DNA from: CAXXOK01 sp963664595
Lineage (GTDB): Bacteria; Bacillota; Clostridia; Christensenellales; Aristaeellaceae
Direction: 5' to 3'
Assembly (NCBI GenBank): GCA_963664595.2
Contig: CAXXOK010000005.1
Coordinates: 39,433 to 103,432, forward strand
Length of the DNA: 64,000 nucleotides
Below, one piece after another: positions 27,112 to 35,382 of this stretch. Numbering within the stretch: the first letter of the stretch is position 1; each line of letters opens with the position of its first letter. The translations under genes were made by a program, and so were the position numbers. The notes under the pieces are model-generated. The model was not told where the DNA came from, made no database searches, and saw only the letters and a program-made list of their open reading frames with translations.

Positions 27112-29004
27112 TCAGCCTTTGTAATTGCCGGGCAGAATCTCATCGCCGTACTTTTCCTTGGCCGCGGTGATCTTGGCGATGGCGGCATCCCAGTACTCGA
27201 AGATTTCCTTGGGCGTGGCGGCGTCCATCTTGGCATAGAATGCCTTGGTGCGCTCCAGCTTGGCAATCCACTTGGAGCAGCGGAAGGTGAACAGATAGGT
27301 GTAGGTTTCCTCGGAGAAATCCTCGTTCAGATACTTTTTGAACAGCGGGGCAAGATCCTTGTACAGCGGGATTTTGCCGGTGGGCGTGTCATAGGTTTCA
27401 TACTCGCCGTGGATGCGGCCTTCCGCCCAGTGCAGCCAGACCTTTTTGGCCAGCTTGCTGGTGATAAAATGGCCCTGCGCATCACGCATGAAGTAGTTGT
27501 TGGAGAAAATCTTGGGAGCGTCTTTTACGCTCTCGCCGAACTTGATGTTGTTCATGGTGTAGCGGCCCAGCGGGTAGGACACGAAGTCCATGTTCGCCAT
27601 GGGGCTGGGGGTGCGTACGCCCTCGGCGCCCAGCGTGGCGCTGGTGGTTTCGGATTCCAGGGTGCAGGCCTTGAGCAGGATGCCGTCTTTCCAGCTGGGG
27701 GATTCTTCCACGGGCACGGTGGTATCGCTGTCGCGGCCGCCGTAGAGAATGCCTTCCACCTTCACGCCGTTTTTGGCGTCAAAACCGGCCTGGTCGATAT
27801 TATCCAGATAGTCAAGGCGCATGGTGTAGCGCGCGTTGCCGTGGGCAACTTTCACTTCGTTGCCGGCGGCGTCCTTAACGCCCTTGTGCCATTCGCCGAA
27901 ATGGTTGCGGCCTTCATCGGGAGTATCCACGCCCATGCCCAGCCAGTAGGGCTTCTTGTCCGGGCCCATGAGAACGTTGGAGAAGATGACTTCCTGGTTA
28001 AGCATCAGGTTCTGGAAGATCACGGGATCGTCCTTGGCGTTGACATCCTGAATGATGCCGAACATGCCGCCTTCCACGTTCACCGCGCGGAACTCGCCGT
28101 CAATGTTGCGGAAATACGCGATATCGTCGCCGACGATCTTTTCGCCGGGGATCATGGCTGTGGAGGTTTTGCCGCAGGCAGAGGGATACGCGCCGCAGAA
28201 ATAGGTTTTGCGGCTCTTGTCCTCGTTGACGGCGGCCATCACAAACATGTGCTCGCACAGCCAGCCCTCTTTGCCGGACTTGCTGATGGCAAGGCGCATG
28301 GAGTGCTTTTTCAGGCCCACGGAGTTGCCCGCATACTGGTCGTTCATGGAATACACGATGTTATGCTGGGTGTCCATATAGATGCGGCGCTTGTCGAGGT
28401 TTTTGGTGTTGTTGTTTTCATCCAGCTCGCCTGCGGAGTGGACGAAGCGGAAGAAATCGCCCTTTTCCGAATCCTTCATCTTGAGGAAATGGCTGTAGGC
28501 GGAACGGTACAGGATGTATTCGGAGTGGGCAACATACCAGCTATCGGTAAACTGCACACAGGGAATGGTGAAGGGGCTTTCGGTGGGGCCTTCGGAGAAG
28601 AACAGCACAACGGCGGACTTGCCCTTCATGATGCCTTTGGAAATCTCCATGATCTCGGCATAGCCCTGCTCGTACTCCACGGAGTTGAGCGACTTCATGC
28701 TTTCGAAGTTTTCTTGCTTAACCAGATATTTGGTGTTTTTCTTATCGCGTGCCTGGTCGGCATAGCTGTCCCAGTGGATGGTCTGCTTGTCGTTTGCAAG
28801 CGTCAGCTCCTCGCCCAGCTTCAAGGCCTGATCGCGCACATACTGCTTATCTTCCTCGCTGTCCGTACAGACGTAAATTGACGCAGGTTCGCAGTGCTCA
28901 GCAAAAAAACCGACAAACTCCATTACCTTGTCGTTTTTCAGCGCAGTCAGTTTTTCAAAACTCTCGCTACTCATCAGGTTTTTCAGCATCTCGTCATACT
29001 TCAT
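27112..29004 (-). CDS. pckG: phosphoenolpyruvate carboxykinase, GTP-type
   Basis: About 630 residues. The kinase loop reads YPSACGKTSTAMIPG with the hyper-reactive Cys of GTP-dependent enzymes (about residue 278). Other family marks are GMGVDTPDEGRNHFGEW and YPLGRYTMNN. It interconverts oxaloacetate and PEP with GTP/GDP; in fermenters it often runs toward oxaloacetate to start the succinate/propionate branch. The ATG at 29004 is favoured over 29010 because AAGGAG is then eight bases away. It has its own promoter, leader and terminator, and is a single-gene unit. ATP-type PckA is more common in Firmicutes, which is a small taxonomic clue. Confidence 0.95.
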   Translation of the reverse strand: MKYDEMLKNLMSSESFEKLTALKNDKVMEFVGFFAEHCEPASIYVCTDSEEDKQYVRDQALKLGEELTLANDKQTIHWDSYADQARDKKNTKYLVKQENFESMKSLNSVEYEQGYAEIMEISKGIMKGKSAVVLFFSEGPTESPFTIPCVQFTDSWYVAHSEYILYRSAYSHFLKMKDSEKGDFFRFVHSAGELDENNNTKNLDKRRIYMDTQHNIVYSMNDQYAGNSVGLKKHSMRLAISKSGKEGWLCEHMFVMAAVNEDKSRKTYFCGAYPSACGKTSTAMIPGEKIVGDDIAYFRNIDGEFRAVNVEGGMFGIIQDVNAKDDPVIFQNLMLNQEVIFSNVLMGPDKKPYWLGMGVDTPDEGRNHFGEWHKGVKDAAGNEVKVAHGNARYTMRLDYLDNIDQAGFDAKNGVKVEGILYGGRDSDTTVPVEESPSWKDGILLKACTLESETTSATLGAEGVRTPSPMANMDFVSYPLGRYTMNNIKFGESVKDAPKIFSNNYFMRDAQGHFITSKLAKKVWLHWAEGRIHGEYETYDTPTGKIPLYKDLAPLFKKYLNEDFSEETYTYLFTFRCSKWIAKLERTKAFYAKMDAATPKEIFEYWDAAIAKITAAKEKYGDEILPGNYKG

Positions 29005-29038
29005 ATCCATTTCTCCTTTTCAATAGAGTGCCCTATTT

Positions 29039-29064
29039 TGCCAATTCTCAAAAAGAATTAGCAA
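29039..29064 (-). promoter_or_regulatory. inverted repeat in the PEP carboxykinase leader
   Basis: TTGCCAATTCT (29039-29049) and AGAATTAGCAA (29054-29064) are inverted copies with one mismatch, between the promoter and the ribosome binding site. It may be an operator or an mRNA hairpin. Confidence 0.5.
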
Positions 29065-29079
29065 TCTCCCACAAATAAC

Positions 29080-29108
29080 ATGATATATATTTTTGTAAAG
29101 TAAGTCAA
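29080..29108 (-). promoter_or_regulatory. promoter of the PEP carboxykinase gene
   Basis: On the minus strand TTGACT (29108-29103) and TATCAT (29085-29080) are 17 bases apart in an AT-rich setting. Confidence 0.7.
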
Positions 29109-29417
29109 TGCTTATTTATATAAACCATAACAAATTTATATTTTGGTTGCCAAACCCCCATTTTTACTGTCTTTCCCCTGTGAAATGCATGCTTTATTTG
29201 CCTTTTATATAACATCTGATCAGAAAAATAAAGCGGAGCTCCGGCAAACAACGACTCACGCAAAGACCAAACCGTCCCACTCCGGCGTGCGGATATGCCG
29301 CCGGTTTTGCGGCGCCCATACCTGGCTGCCGCCGCAAGAAGGCACGCCGATCCGGGCGAAGGTTTGACTGCACACATACACCGTGCCAATCCACCGCAGA
29401 ACCTGCTGTGATCGTTC

Positions 29418-29447
29418 TTTACAAACGCAAAAACCATATGATATAGT
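29418..29447 (+). promoter_or_regulatory. promoter of the AraC/alpha-xylosidase operon
   Basis: TTTACA (29418-29423) and TATAGT (29442-29447), 18 bases apart, 35 bases before the AraC start codon. Confidence 0.6.
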
Positions 29448-29481
29448 TCATCATAACAGGATATTCGCTTCTGGAGGAATC

Positions 29482-30342
29482 ATGAAATATCTGGAGCAGC
29501 GCGAAAGCCGGGTACACGGAACCTTTGATTTTCCCTTTGGCTACTACCATATATCCTCGGGTCATCCGCGGTATTTTATGGTGGACCACTGGCACCCGGA
29601 GTATGAGATTATCCGGATCAACAAAGGCGTGCTGCAGTTTACGCTGAACGGCCATCAGCATACAGGCAGCGCGGGTGATTATTTCATCGTTCAGGACGGC
29701 GCGCTGCACGGCGGCCTTCCGCAGCAATGCCACTACGAGTGTATCGTATTCGACATCCATTCCGTCGCGGAGCTCAACCCTACCTGCAAGCAGTTAATCC
29801 AGCCCGTATTGTTCGGCGGTTCCCAATTCACCGAGCATATCTGCCAGCCCGGCGAAGCGCTGCGTAAAGCCGGAGACACGCTGTTTTCCTCCTTTTCCCT
29901 TTCCAAGGAGTACGGACCGTTTATCACCATCGGGGCCATGTACACGTTTATCGGCCTTCTGCTGGACGGCTACACCCAAACCCGTGTGGTAAAGCCACAG
30001 GAGGCGGAACTGCGGCGGCTGGCGCGCATCAAGGATGTGCTGCGGCTGATCCGCAACCATTATCAGGAGGATATTACACTGGATGATCTGGCCTCCAGCG
30101 CGCACATGAACAAGCGCTACTTCTGCCGCTATTTTAAGGAAATGATGGGCAAAACCCCCATCCAGTATTTGAATTACTACCGTGTGGAATGCGCCTGCGA
30201 GCTGCTGTCCGCCTCCGAGAACAGCGTCAGCGAGGTGGCGATGGCCTGCGGGTTTAACAACATCAGCTATTTTATCCGGGTATTCTGCGCGCACAAGGGG
30301 GTTACCCCCAGCCTGTATTCCCACCGCACACTGTTATCCTAA
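29482..30342 (+). CDS. AraC-family transcription regulator (sugar-responsive type)
   Basis: A 286-residue regulator. Residues about 20-110 form the cupin ligand-binding domain (HWHPEYEIIRINKG, DYFIVQDGALHGG). The C-terminal double helix-turn-helix lies at about 185-283 (DITLDDLASSAHMNKRYF and VSEVAMACGFNNISYFIRVF). GGAGGA precedes the ATG. The alpha-xylosidase gene starts 26 bases after its stop, so this protein most likely controls its own operon in response to xylosides or related sugars. Confidence 0.9.
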   Translation: MKYLEQRESRVHGTFDFPFGYYHISSGHPRYFMVDHWHPEYEIIRINKGVLQFTLNGHQHTGSAGDYFIVQDGALHGGLPQQCHYECIVFDIHSVAELNPTCKQLIQPVLFGGSQFTEHICQPGEALRKAGDTLFSSFSLSKEYGPFITIGAMYTFIGLLLDGYTQTRVVKPQEAELRRLARIKDVLRLIRNHYQEDITLDDLASSAHMNKRYFCRYFKEMMGKTPIQYLNYYRVECACELLSASENSVSEVAMACGFNNISYFIRVFCAHKGVTPSLYSHRTLLS

Positions 30343-30368
30343 ACAACTAAACAGAAAAAGGTGATCCT

Positions 30369-32633
30369 ATGAAATTCACGGACGGCTTCTGGGTAAGCAA
30401 ACCGGGACACGAACTTTTCAATTGCGCACAGGTGCAGGACGCGCGATGGGAAAACGGCGAATATGCCGTTTACTGCGCGGTTCTCCCCATCCGCCACCGT
30501 GGCCAGACGCTGGCCGGCCCCATGCTTACGCTGCGTTTTTCGGCGCCGCGCGCGGGTATCCTGTCCGTCAGGCTGACGAACTATGAGGGCATCTGCCGCA
30601 GCGAGCCGCGCTTTGCCCTCAGCACGGACGATACCCCCCTGCTGGCCGAGGAGGATGGTGATACCATCACCCTGTCCTCAGGTTCCCTTTCCGCGGTCAT
30701 CACCCGGGAGACCTTCGGCCTGCATTTCTATGAGGACGGCAGGCTGCTGACCGGGCTTTCGCACCGGCACATGGGCTGCGTTAAAGCGCCGGATGGCTGG
30801 TATATGCGCGTGAAGATGGATGTGGATGTGGACGAAAAGCTCTACGGCCTGGGCGAGCGCTTTACCCCGTTTGTGAAAAACGGCCAGGTGGTGGATATCT
30901 GGAACGAGGACGGCGGCACAGCCTCGGAGCTGGCCTACAAAAACATCCCGTTTTATCTCACCAACAAGGGCTACGGCGTGTTTGTGAACGATACCGGCAA
31001 GGTGAGCTTTGAGCTGTGCTCCGAGGCCGTGGAAAGCGCACAGTTTTCCGTGCCCGGGCACAGTGTGGAATTTATGGTGATCGGCGGCGGAAGCATGAAG
31101 GCCGTTCTCAGCCGCTACACCGCGCTCACAGGCCGTCCCGCGCTGCCCCCCGCCTGGACCTTCGGCCTGTGGCTGACGACCTCGTTCACCACCGACTACA
31201 ACGAGGATACCATCAACCAGTTTGTAAACGGCATGGCCGAACACGATATTCCCCTGCATGTATTCCATTTCGACTGCTTCTGGATGAAAGCGTTCGAGTG
31301 GTGCAACCTTACCTGGGATACCTGCGGATTTCCCGATCCGGCGGGGATGCTTTCACGGATGAAGGCGAAGGGCCTGAAAACCTGCCTGTGGATCAATCCC
31401 TACGTAGCGCAGAAATCCCCGCTGTTCAAGGAGGGGCGCGACCACGGATATTTCCTCAAACGGCCCAACGGCGATGTATGGCAATGGGATATGTGGCAGC
31501 CGGGCATGGTGATTGTGGATTTTACCAATCCCGAAGCCTGCACGTGGTATCAGCGCCGGTTGAAGGCGCTGCTGGATATGGGCGTGGACAGCTTCAAGAC
31601 CGATTTCGGCGAGCGCATCCCCACCGACTGCACGTATTTCGACGGCAGCGATCCCGTGCTGATGCACAACTACTACACGCTTTTGTACAACCGCACCGTG
31701 TTTGAGCTGCTGCAACATGAGCGCGGCGCGGGCGACGCCTGCGTGTTTGCCCGCAGCGCCACCGTGGGCGGTCAGCAATACCCCGTACACTGGGGCGGCG
31801 ACTGCTCCTCCACCTATGTGAGCATGGCGGAATCGCTTCGCGCGGGCCTTTCGCTGTGTATGAGCGGTTTCTCGTTCTGGAGCCACGACATCAGCGGCTT
31901 TGAGGATACGGCCACCGAGGATGTGTACGTGCGCTGGGCGCAGTTTGGACTGCTGTCCAGCCATTCCCGCCTGCACGGGTCCTCAAGCTACCGGGTGCCG
32001 TGGCTGTTCGGCGAGCACGCGGTGCGGGCCGTGCGCGATTTCACCCGCCTCAAATGCCGTCTGATGCCCTATCTGTATGCCGCCGCCGTGGAAGCCTGCC
32101 GCACGGGCGTGCCCGTGATGCGCGCCATGGCCATGGAGTTCCCCGGCGACCACACCTGCGAAGGGCTGGACCGGCAATACATGCTGGGGAGCAGCCTGCT
32201 CGTGGCTCCGGTGTTCCGCAAGGACGGCACGGTGGACTATTATCTGCCCGAGGGCCGGTGGGTGCATCTGCTCAGCGGGGACGTGCGCCAGGGCGGCGCA
32301 TGGCAGCAGGATACCTATGATCTCACCTCCCTGCCCGTGTTTGTGCGGGAAAACACCATCCTGCCGCTGGGCCAAAGCGACACGCAGGTGGCGTATGATT
32401 ATCTGGCGGGGCTGGAGCTGCACCTGTACAGCCCTGTGGAGGGCACGCCCGCGCAGTGTACGCTGGTGGACAGCACAGGCATTGTCCGCCTGACCGCCGA
32501 TATGGTTCAGGAAAACGGCCGCGTACGTCTGTGCGTGGACGGCATCCACCCGGGGATTTCCATCATTCTCCACGGCACGGAGCAGGCACGGGGCTTCCTT
32601 GCGCCGGACGCACGGGAGATCACACTCTCCTGA
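30369..32633 (+). CDS. yicI: GH31 alpha-xylosidase
   Basis: A 754-residue GH31 enzyme close to YicI in length and layout: an N-terminal beta-sandwich, the (beta/alpha)8 barrel and C-terminal beta domains. The nucleophile is D412 in FKTDFGERIP (the KTDFGE form is typical of alpha-xylosidases) and the acid/base is D478 in WGGDCSSTY; the spacing matches YicI. It lacks a signal peptide, so it acts in the cytoplasm on imported isoprimeverose or xyloglucan fragments. It follows an AraC regulator in one operon, and complements the GH43 gene in hemicellulose use. Confidence 0.9.
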   Translation: MKFTDGFWVSKPGHELFNCAQVQDARWENGEYAVYCAVLPIRHRGQTLAGPMLTLRFSAPRAGILSVRLTNYEGICRSEPRFALSTDDTPLLAEEDGDTITLSSGSLSAVITRETFGLHFYEDGRLLTGLSHRHMGCVKAPDGWYMRVKMDVDVDEKLYGLGERFTPFVKNGQVVDIWNEDGGTASELAYKNIPFYLTNKGYGVFVNDTGKVSFELCSEAVESAQFSVPGHSVEFMVIGGGSMKAVLSRYTALTGRPALPPAWTFGLWLTTSFTTDYNEDTINQFVNGMAEHDIPLHVFHFDCFWMKAFEWCNLTWDTCGFPDPAGMLSRMKAKGLKTCLWINPYVAQKSPLFKEGRDHGYFLKRPNGDVWQWDMWQPGMVIVDFTNPEACTWYQRRLKALLDMGVDSFKTDFGERIPTDCTYFDGSDPVLMHNYYTLLYNRTVFELLQHERGAGDACVFARSATVGGQQYPVHWGGDCSSTYVSMAESLRAGLSLCMSGFSFWSHDISGFEDTATEDVYVRWAQFGLLSSHSRLHGSSSYRVPWLFGEHAVRAVRDFTRLKCRLMPYLYAAAVEACRTGVPVMRAMAMEFPGDHTCEGLDRQYMLGSSLLVAPVFRKDGTVDYYLPEGRWVHLLSGDVRQGGAWQQDTYDLTSLPVFVRENTILPLGQSDTQVAYDYLAGLELHLYSPVEGTPAQCTLVDSTGIVRLTADMVQENGRVRLCVDGIHPGISIILHGTEQARGFLAPDAREITLS

Positions 32634-32668
32634 TGTGCAATAAAAGTCTACAATAAGAATGATTTACA

Positions 32669-32697
32669 TTGACTGCGCCAGCTATTTTCTTTATACT
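32669..32697 (+). promoter_or_regulatory. promoter of the Ala/Glu/Lys-repeat protein gene
   Basis: TTGACT (32669-32674) and TATACT (32692-32697) are 17 bases apart, with the start codon 59 bases downstream behind AAGGAGAG. Confidence 0.75.
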
Positions 32698-32755
32698 AAA
32701 ACGATAGAAGCCGAATGATTCGGCAATCGTACAGATCAAGAAGGAGAGAGATTAT

Positions 32756-33781
32756 ATGTCGGAAAAACAAAATGGCAAAAAAAGCAATTCTACCGTTATC
32801 GTTCTGCTCAGCATCGTGGCAATCGCCGCCATCGTACTTGCCGTCATCGGCTTCATGGGCCAATCCTCGCTGTCCAAACAAGTAGATGAACTTACCGTTA
32901 AGTCCGAGGCGTTAAGCACTCAGATTGCAGATTATAAACAGCAAAAGCAGGCTGCCGAAGACGCGGCCGCCCAGGCTGCCGAGGCTGCCGCCGAGGTAGA
33001 AGCCGCCAAAGCAGCCGCCGAAGCGGAAGCCGCCGCCAAGGCAGAAGCCGAAGCCGCTGCCGCCGCCGAAGCCGCCGCAAAAGCAGAAGCTGAAGCCGCC
33101 GCCAAGGCAGAAGCCGAAGCTGCTGCTGCTGCCGAAGCCGCCGCAAAAGCAGAAGCTGAGGCCGCTGCGAAGGCCGAAGCCGAAGCTGCCGCTGCCGCTG
33201 AAGCCGCTGCCAAAGCTGAAGCTGAGGCCGCCGCCAAGGCAGAAGCCGAAGCCGCTGCTGCCGCCGAAGCCGCCGCCAAAGCTGAGGCGGAAGCCGCTGC
33301 CGCCGCCGAAGCCGCAAAAGTGGAAGCCGTGGCATTCCTGCTGTATGCCGATGGCAGCTACACCCACCAATATCTGCACAGCACGGACGAAGTAGCCTTC
33401 ACCGCCGCCAACGCAACCGTTACGGGCCCCGGCACCTACACCGCAAGCCTCACGTTCAGCGAGCCGGTGGAAGGCCTTTCGCTCCTGGAACTGGTCATTG
33501 TAGACGGCGAGGCGCTGCTGCCCAATGCCATCTATGAAGTAACCGAAGTCAAAGTGGACGGCGTTGCCGTTGCGCTTGGCAAAACCTATACCTTCACCAA
33601 GAACGGCATCACGACCCGCAACAACATCTTCAACGAATGGGCCCCCGTCATCCCCTCTGATGCCCGTATGGCCGGAGCGGCAGCGGACTATACCTCCACC
33701 GCGGTGAACGCGGACGACTTTGCCTCCTATCAGAGCATCGAAGTGACCTTTACCCTGCTCGCCTCCGGCGCGGCAATGTAA
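32756..33781 (+). CDS. membrane-anchored protein with long Ala/Glu/Lys helix and C-terminal domain
   Basis: A 341-residue protein. After a polar start, residues 13-34 form a membrane anchor; 38-64 is a short coiled coil; 65-188 is made almost only of Ala, Glu and Lys with EAAAK-like steps, repeating every 22 residues (Lys at 95, 109, 117, 131, 139, 153, 161, 175). This should be a single rigid helix of roughly 18 nm. The C-terminal ~150 residues are beta-rich and soluble, without a family I recognise. The topology suggests a stalk holding a domain away from the membrane, resembling TolA in outline only. It has its own promoter and terminator. Confidence 0.8.
   Translation: MSEKQNGKKSNSTVIVLLSIVAIAAIVLAVIGFMGQSSLSKQVDELTVKSEALSTQIADYKQQKQAAEDAAAQAAEAAAEVEAAKAAAEAEAAAKAEAEAAAAAEAAAKAEAEAAAKAEAEAAAAAEAAAKAEAEAAAKAEAEAAAAAEAAAKAEAEAAAKAEAEAAAAAEAAAKAEAEAAAAAEAAKVEAVAFLLYADGSYTHQYLHSTDEVAFTAANATVTGPGTYTASLTFSEPVEGLSLLELVIVDGEALLPNAIYEVTEVKVDGVAVALGKTYTFTKNGITTRNNIFNEWAPVIPSDARMAGAAADYTSTAVNADDFASYQSIEVTFTLLASGAAM
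33020..33322 (+). repeat. in-frame tandem repeat, 66-base unit
   Basis: A 22-codon unit rich in GCC/GCT, GAA and AAA/AAG codons is repeated about four times inside the gene. Units differ mainly at third codon positions, so protein periodicity is kept while DNA identity has drifted. Confidence 0.8.
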
Positions 33782-33806
33782 CCGTCAGCGACAAAGCAAT
33801 TGACAG

Positions 33807-33847
33807 AAAACGCCGGGGCGGCAGGATATCCTCCGCCCCGGCGTTTT
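33807..33847 (+). terminator. terminator of the repeat-protein gene
   Basis: AAAACGCCGGGGCGG (33807-33821) pairs perfectly with CCGCCCCGGCGTTTT (33833-33847), 26 bases after the stop codon. Confidence 0.9.
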
Positions 33848-33992
33848 CCGCCGTGTTTTCCATGCGATCCCCGCCGTTCAATCATCGGCGGGGATTGTTT
33901 TTTGAGGGCAATCCTCAGCGCATGCCATGCCGGGTGGCAATCCCCGATTAAACGGAAACGGGAATCACCGCGGCAGCCTTGGCAAAAGCTAT

Positions 33993-34150
33993 AGACAAAC
34001 GCTAAATAAAGCGTTTATCCAATGGCCCGTTAGATTTTTGTTGGGGTGTGCGGAACCCGAAGTAGTAGCAGCGCTACGGCAAGGATTCTGCGAGCCTAAC
34101 CCGGCAGAAAGATAACGCGCCAGCGTGCAGGGGATTGATTCAGCGCTTAC
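33993..34150 (+). repeat. dispersed repeat family 2, copy 3
   Basis: Aligns with 4328-4486 from end to end: AGACAAACG, CCAATGG, TTGTTGGGGT, AGTAGTAGC, AACGCGCCAGCGTGCAGGG and a final GCGCTTAC. The stretches on either side up to 34356 hold nothing recognised. Confidence 0.6.
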
Positions 34151-34356
34151 CCAGACAAAGCACCGATATGACAGGTTTATATATAAAGGCTGCGTCATAA
34201 ATTGTTGCTGATGGCAGCGGCCACGTTTACCAGTGCAGTAGGCGGATCAGGGTTTCAGGCAGGATATTTTCGTGTATAAAAATACTCAGGATCCTTTTCC
34301 GGTCTGCATAGATGGCAGCCGGTGACCGTATTATATCCATCAAAGGAGCTGCTGTA

Positions 34357-34986
34357 ATGTCAAAAGCACCGGGAAAGCCACTTTTCAGCCTGGCGGAAAC
34401 CTTCCGCATTCTCTATCATGCCATCCAAACCATGCCTTATATGGCGCGGGGAGAACGAAAGGGACTGCTGTCCCCCATCCTGCGCGAACGGCTGATGATT
34501 GCTGTTACGGAGGTAAACGGCTGCGCGATGTGCTCCTACGCGCATGCGCGCATGGCGCTGGAAAGCGGCATGCGGCAGGATGAGATCCGCAATATGCTGG
34601 AGGGTGAGCTGCACGATGTTCCGCCGGACGAAATGACGGCCATCCTGTTTGCGCAGCATTATGCCGATGCCCGCTGTGTTCCCGACCGGGCTGCGTGGGA
34701 CAAGCTTTGCAGCCAGTACGGCAGGGATGCGGCACTGGCCATGCTGGGGGCCATCCGCGCTATCACGGCGGGCAATGCCTTTGGTATTCCTTCCGGCTCG
34801 CTGCTGCGCCGCATGGGTGTGAAACGCTTTCATGTGGACAGCCGCAGTACTCCCGCCTACGAAATTGCCATGCTCCTGGCCATGTTCCTGTTTCCGATTC
34901 CGGCCATGCTCCCGGCTTTTATAGCCCGGCTGCTTCGATTGCCTGTGGAACTGCCTTTACGGGAGGACAAACCCGAAAGCCGATGA
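34357..34986 (+). CDS. AhpD/carboxymuconolactone decarboxylase-family protein
   Basis: A 209-residue all-helical protein. The AhpD redox motif is present as EVNGCAMCSYAHARMAL (CxxC with the following His). The N-terminal ~150 residues match the family; the last ~35 hold a hydrophobic segment (YEIAMLLAMFLFPIPAMLPAF), which is unusual and may attach it to the membrane. AAAGGAG lies eight bases before the ATG. It could act as a small disulfide reductase or peroxidase partner. No AhpC-type gene is nearby. Confidence 0.8.
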   Translation: MSKAPGKPLFSLAETFRILYHAIQTMPYMARGERKGLLSPILRERLMIAVTEVNGCAMCSYAHARMALESGMRQDEIRNMLEGELHDVPPDEMTAILFAQHYADARCVPDRAAWDKLCSQYGRDAALAMLGAIRAITAGNAFGIPSGSLLRRMGVKRFHVDSRSTPAYEIAMLLAMFLFPIPAMLPAFIARLLRLPVELPLREDKPESR

Positions 34987-35177
34987 CCGCGGCCGTTATG
35001 CTTTTTGCCCGCCTTGCAGCGGCAACCGGATTTGCGGCGCCACCCGCTAAACAGCAGAAACACTATACCCGTTGGGCAGTAATAACCCGTTTCCCACTGT
35101 CCATCAAACGGGCAATATGGATAACCGCCAAAAATACCGAGGTACTTGTCTGCCGGATCAGGGAACGCCGCATATCC
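34987..35177. other. intergenic stretch, no gene seen
   Basis: No conserved frame or repeat was recognised before the promoter at 35178. Confidence 0.4.
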
Positions 35178-35206
35178 TTGTCGTTCACACCTGAATATAG
35201 TATACT
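35178..35206 (+). promoter_or_regulatory. promoter of the first GGDEF-EAL gene
   Basis: TTGTCG (35178-35183) and TATACT (35201-35206), 17 bases apart, giving a leader of about 170 bases. Confidence 0.6.
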
Positions 35207-35382
35207 GTGGAAGGAAAAGCCACCCATTCGATATTTTTCGTATCCGCAAGAATCGCATAATGATATACATCTTCGTCTTTCTTCATGATCGCTTTTTTGC
35301 ATTGCTCCGCTGCATTCAAGTGTAACCGTCTGACCATCGCTCTTGTGTTATGCCTGTTGGACGAATAGAGAGGAAGCCTGTT

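Noticed and set aside
27058..28881. A 607-codon open frame on the plus strand opposite PEP carboxykinase
   Set aside because: It mirrors the codon structure of the real gene on the other strand and has no ribosome binding site or recognisable domain; GC-rich coding sequence often leaves such open antisense frames.
32898..33335. Long Arg/Leu- or Gly/Phe-rich frames opposite the Ala/Glu/Lys repeat
   Set aside because: They result from reading the repetitive codons on the other strand.
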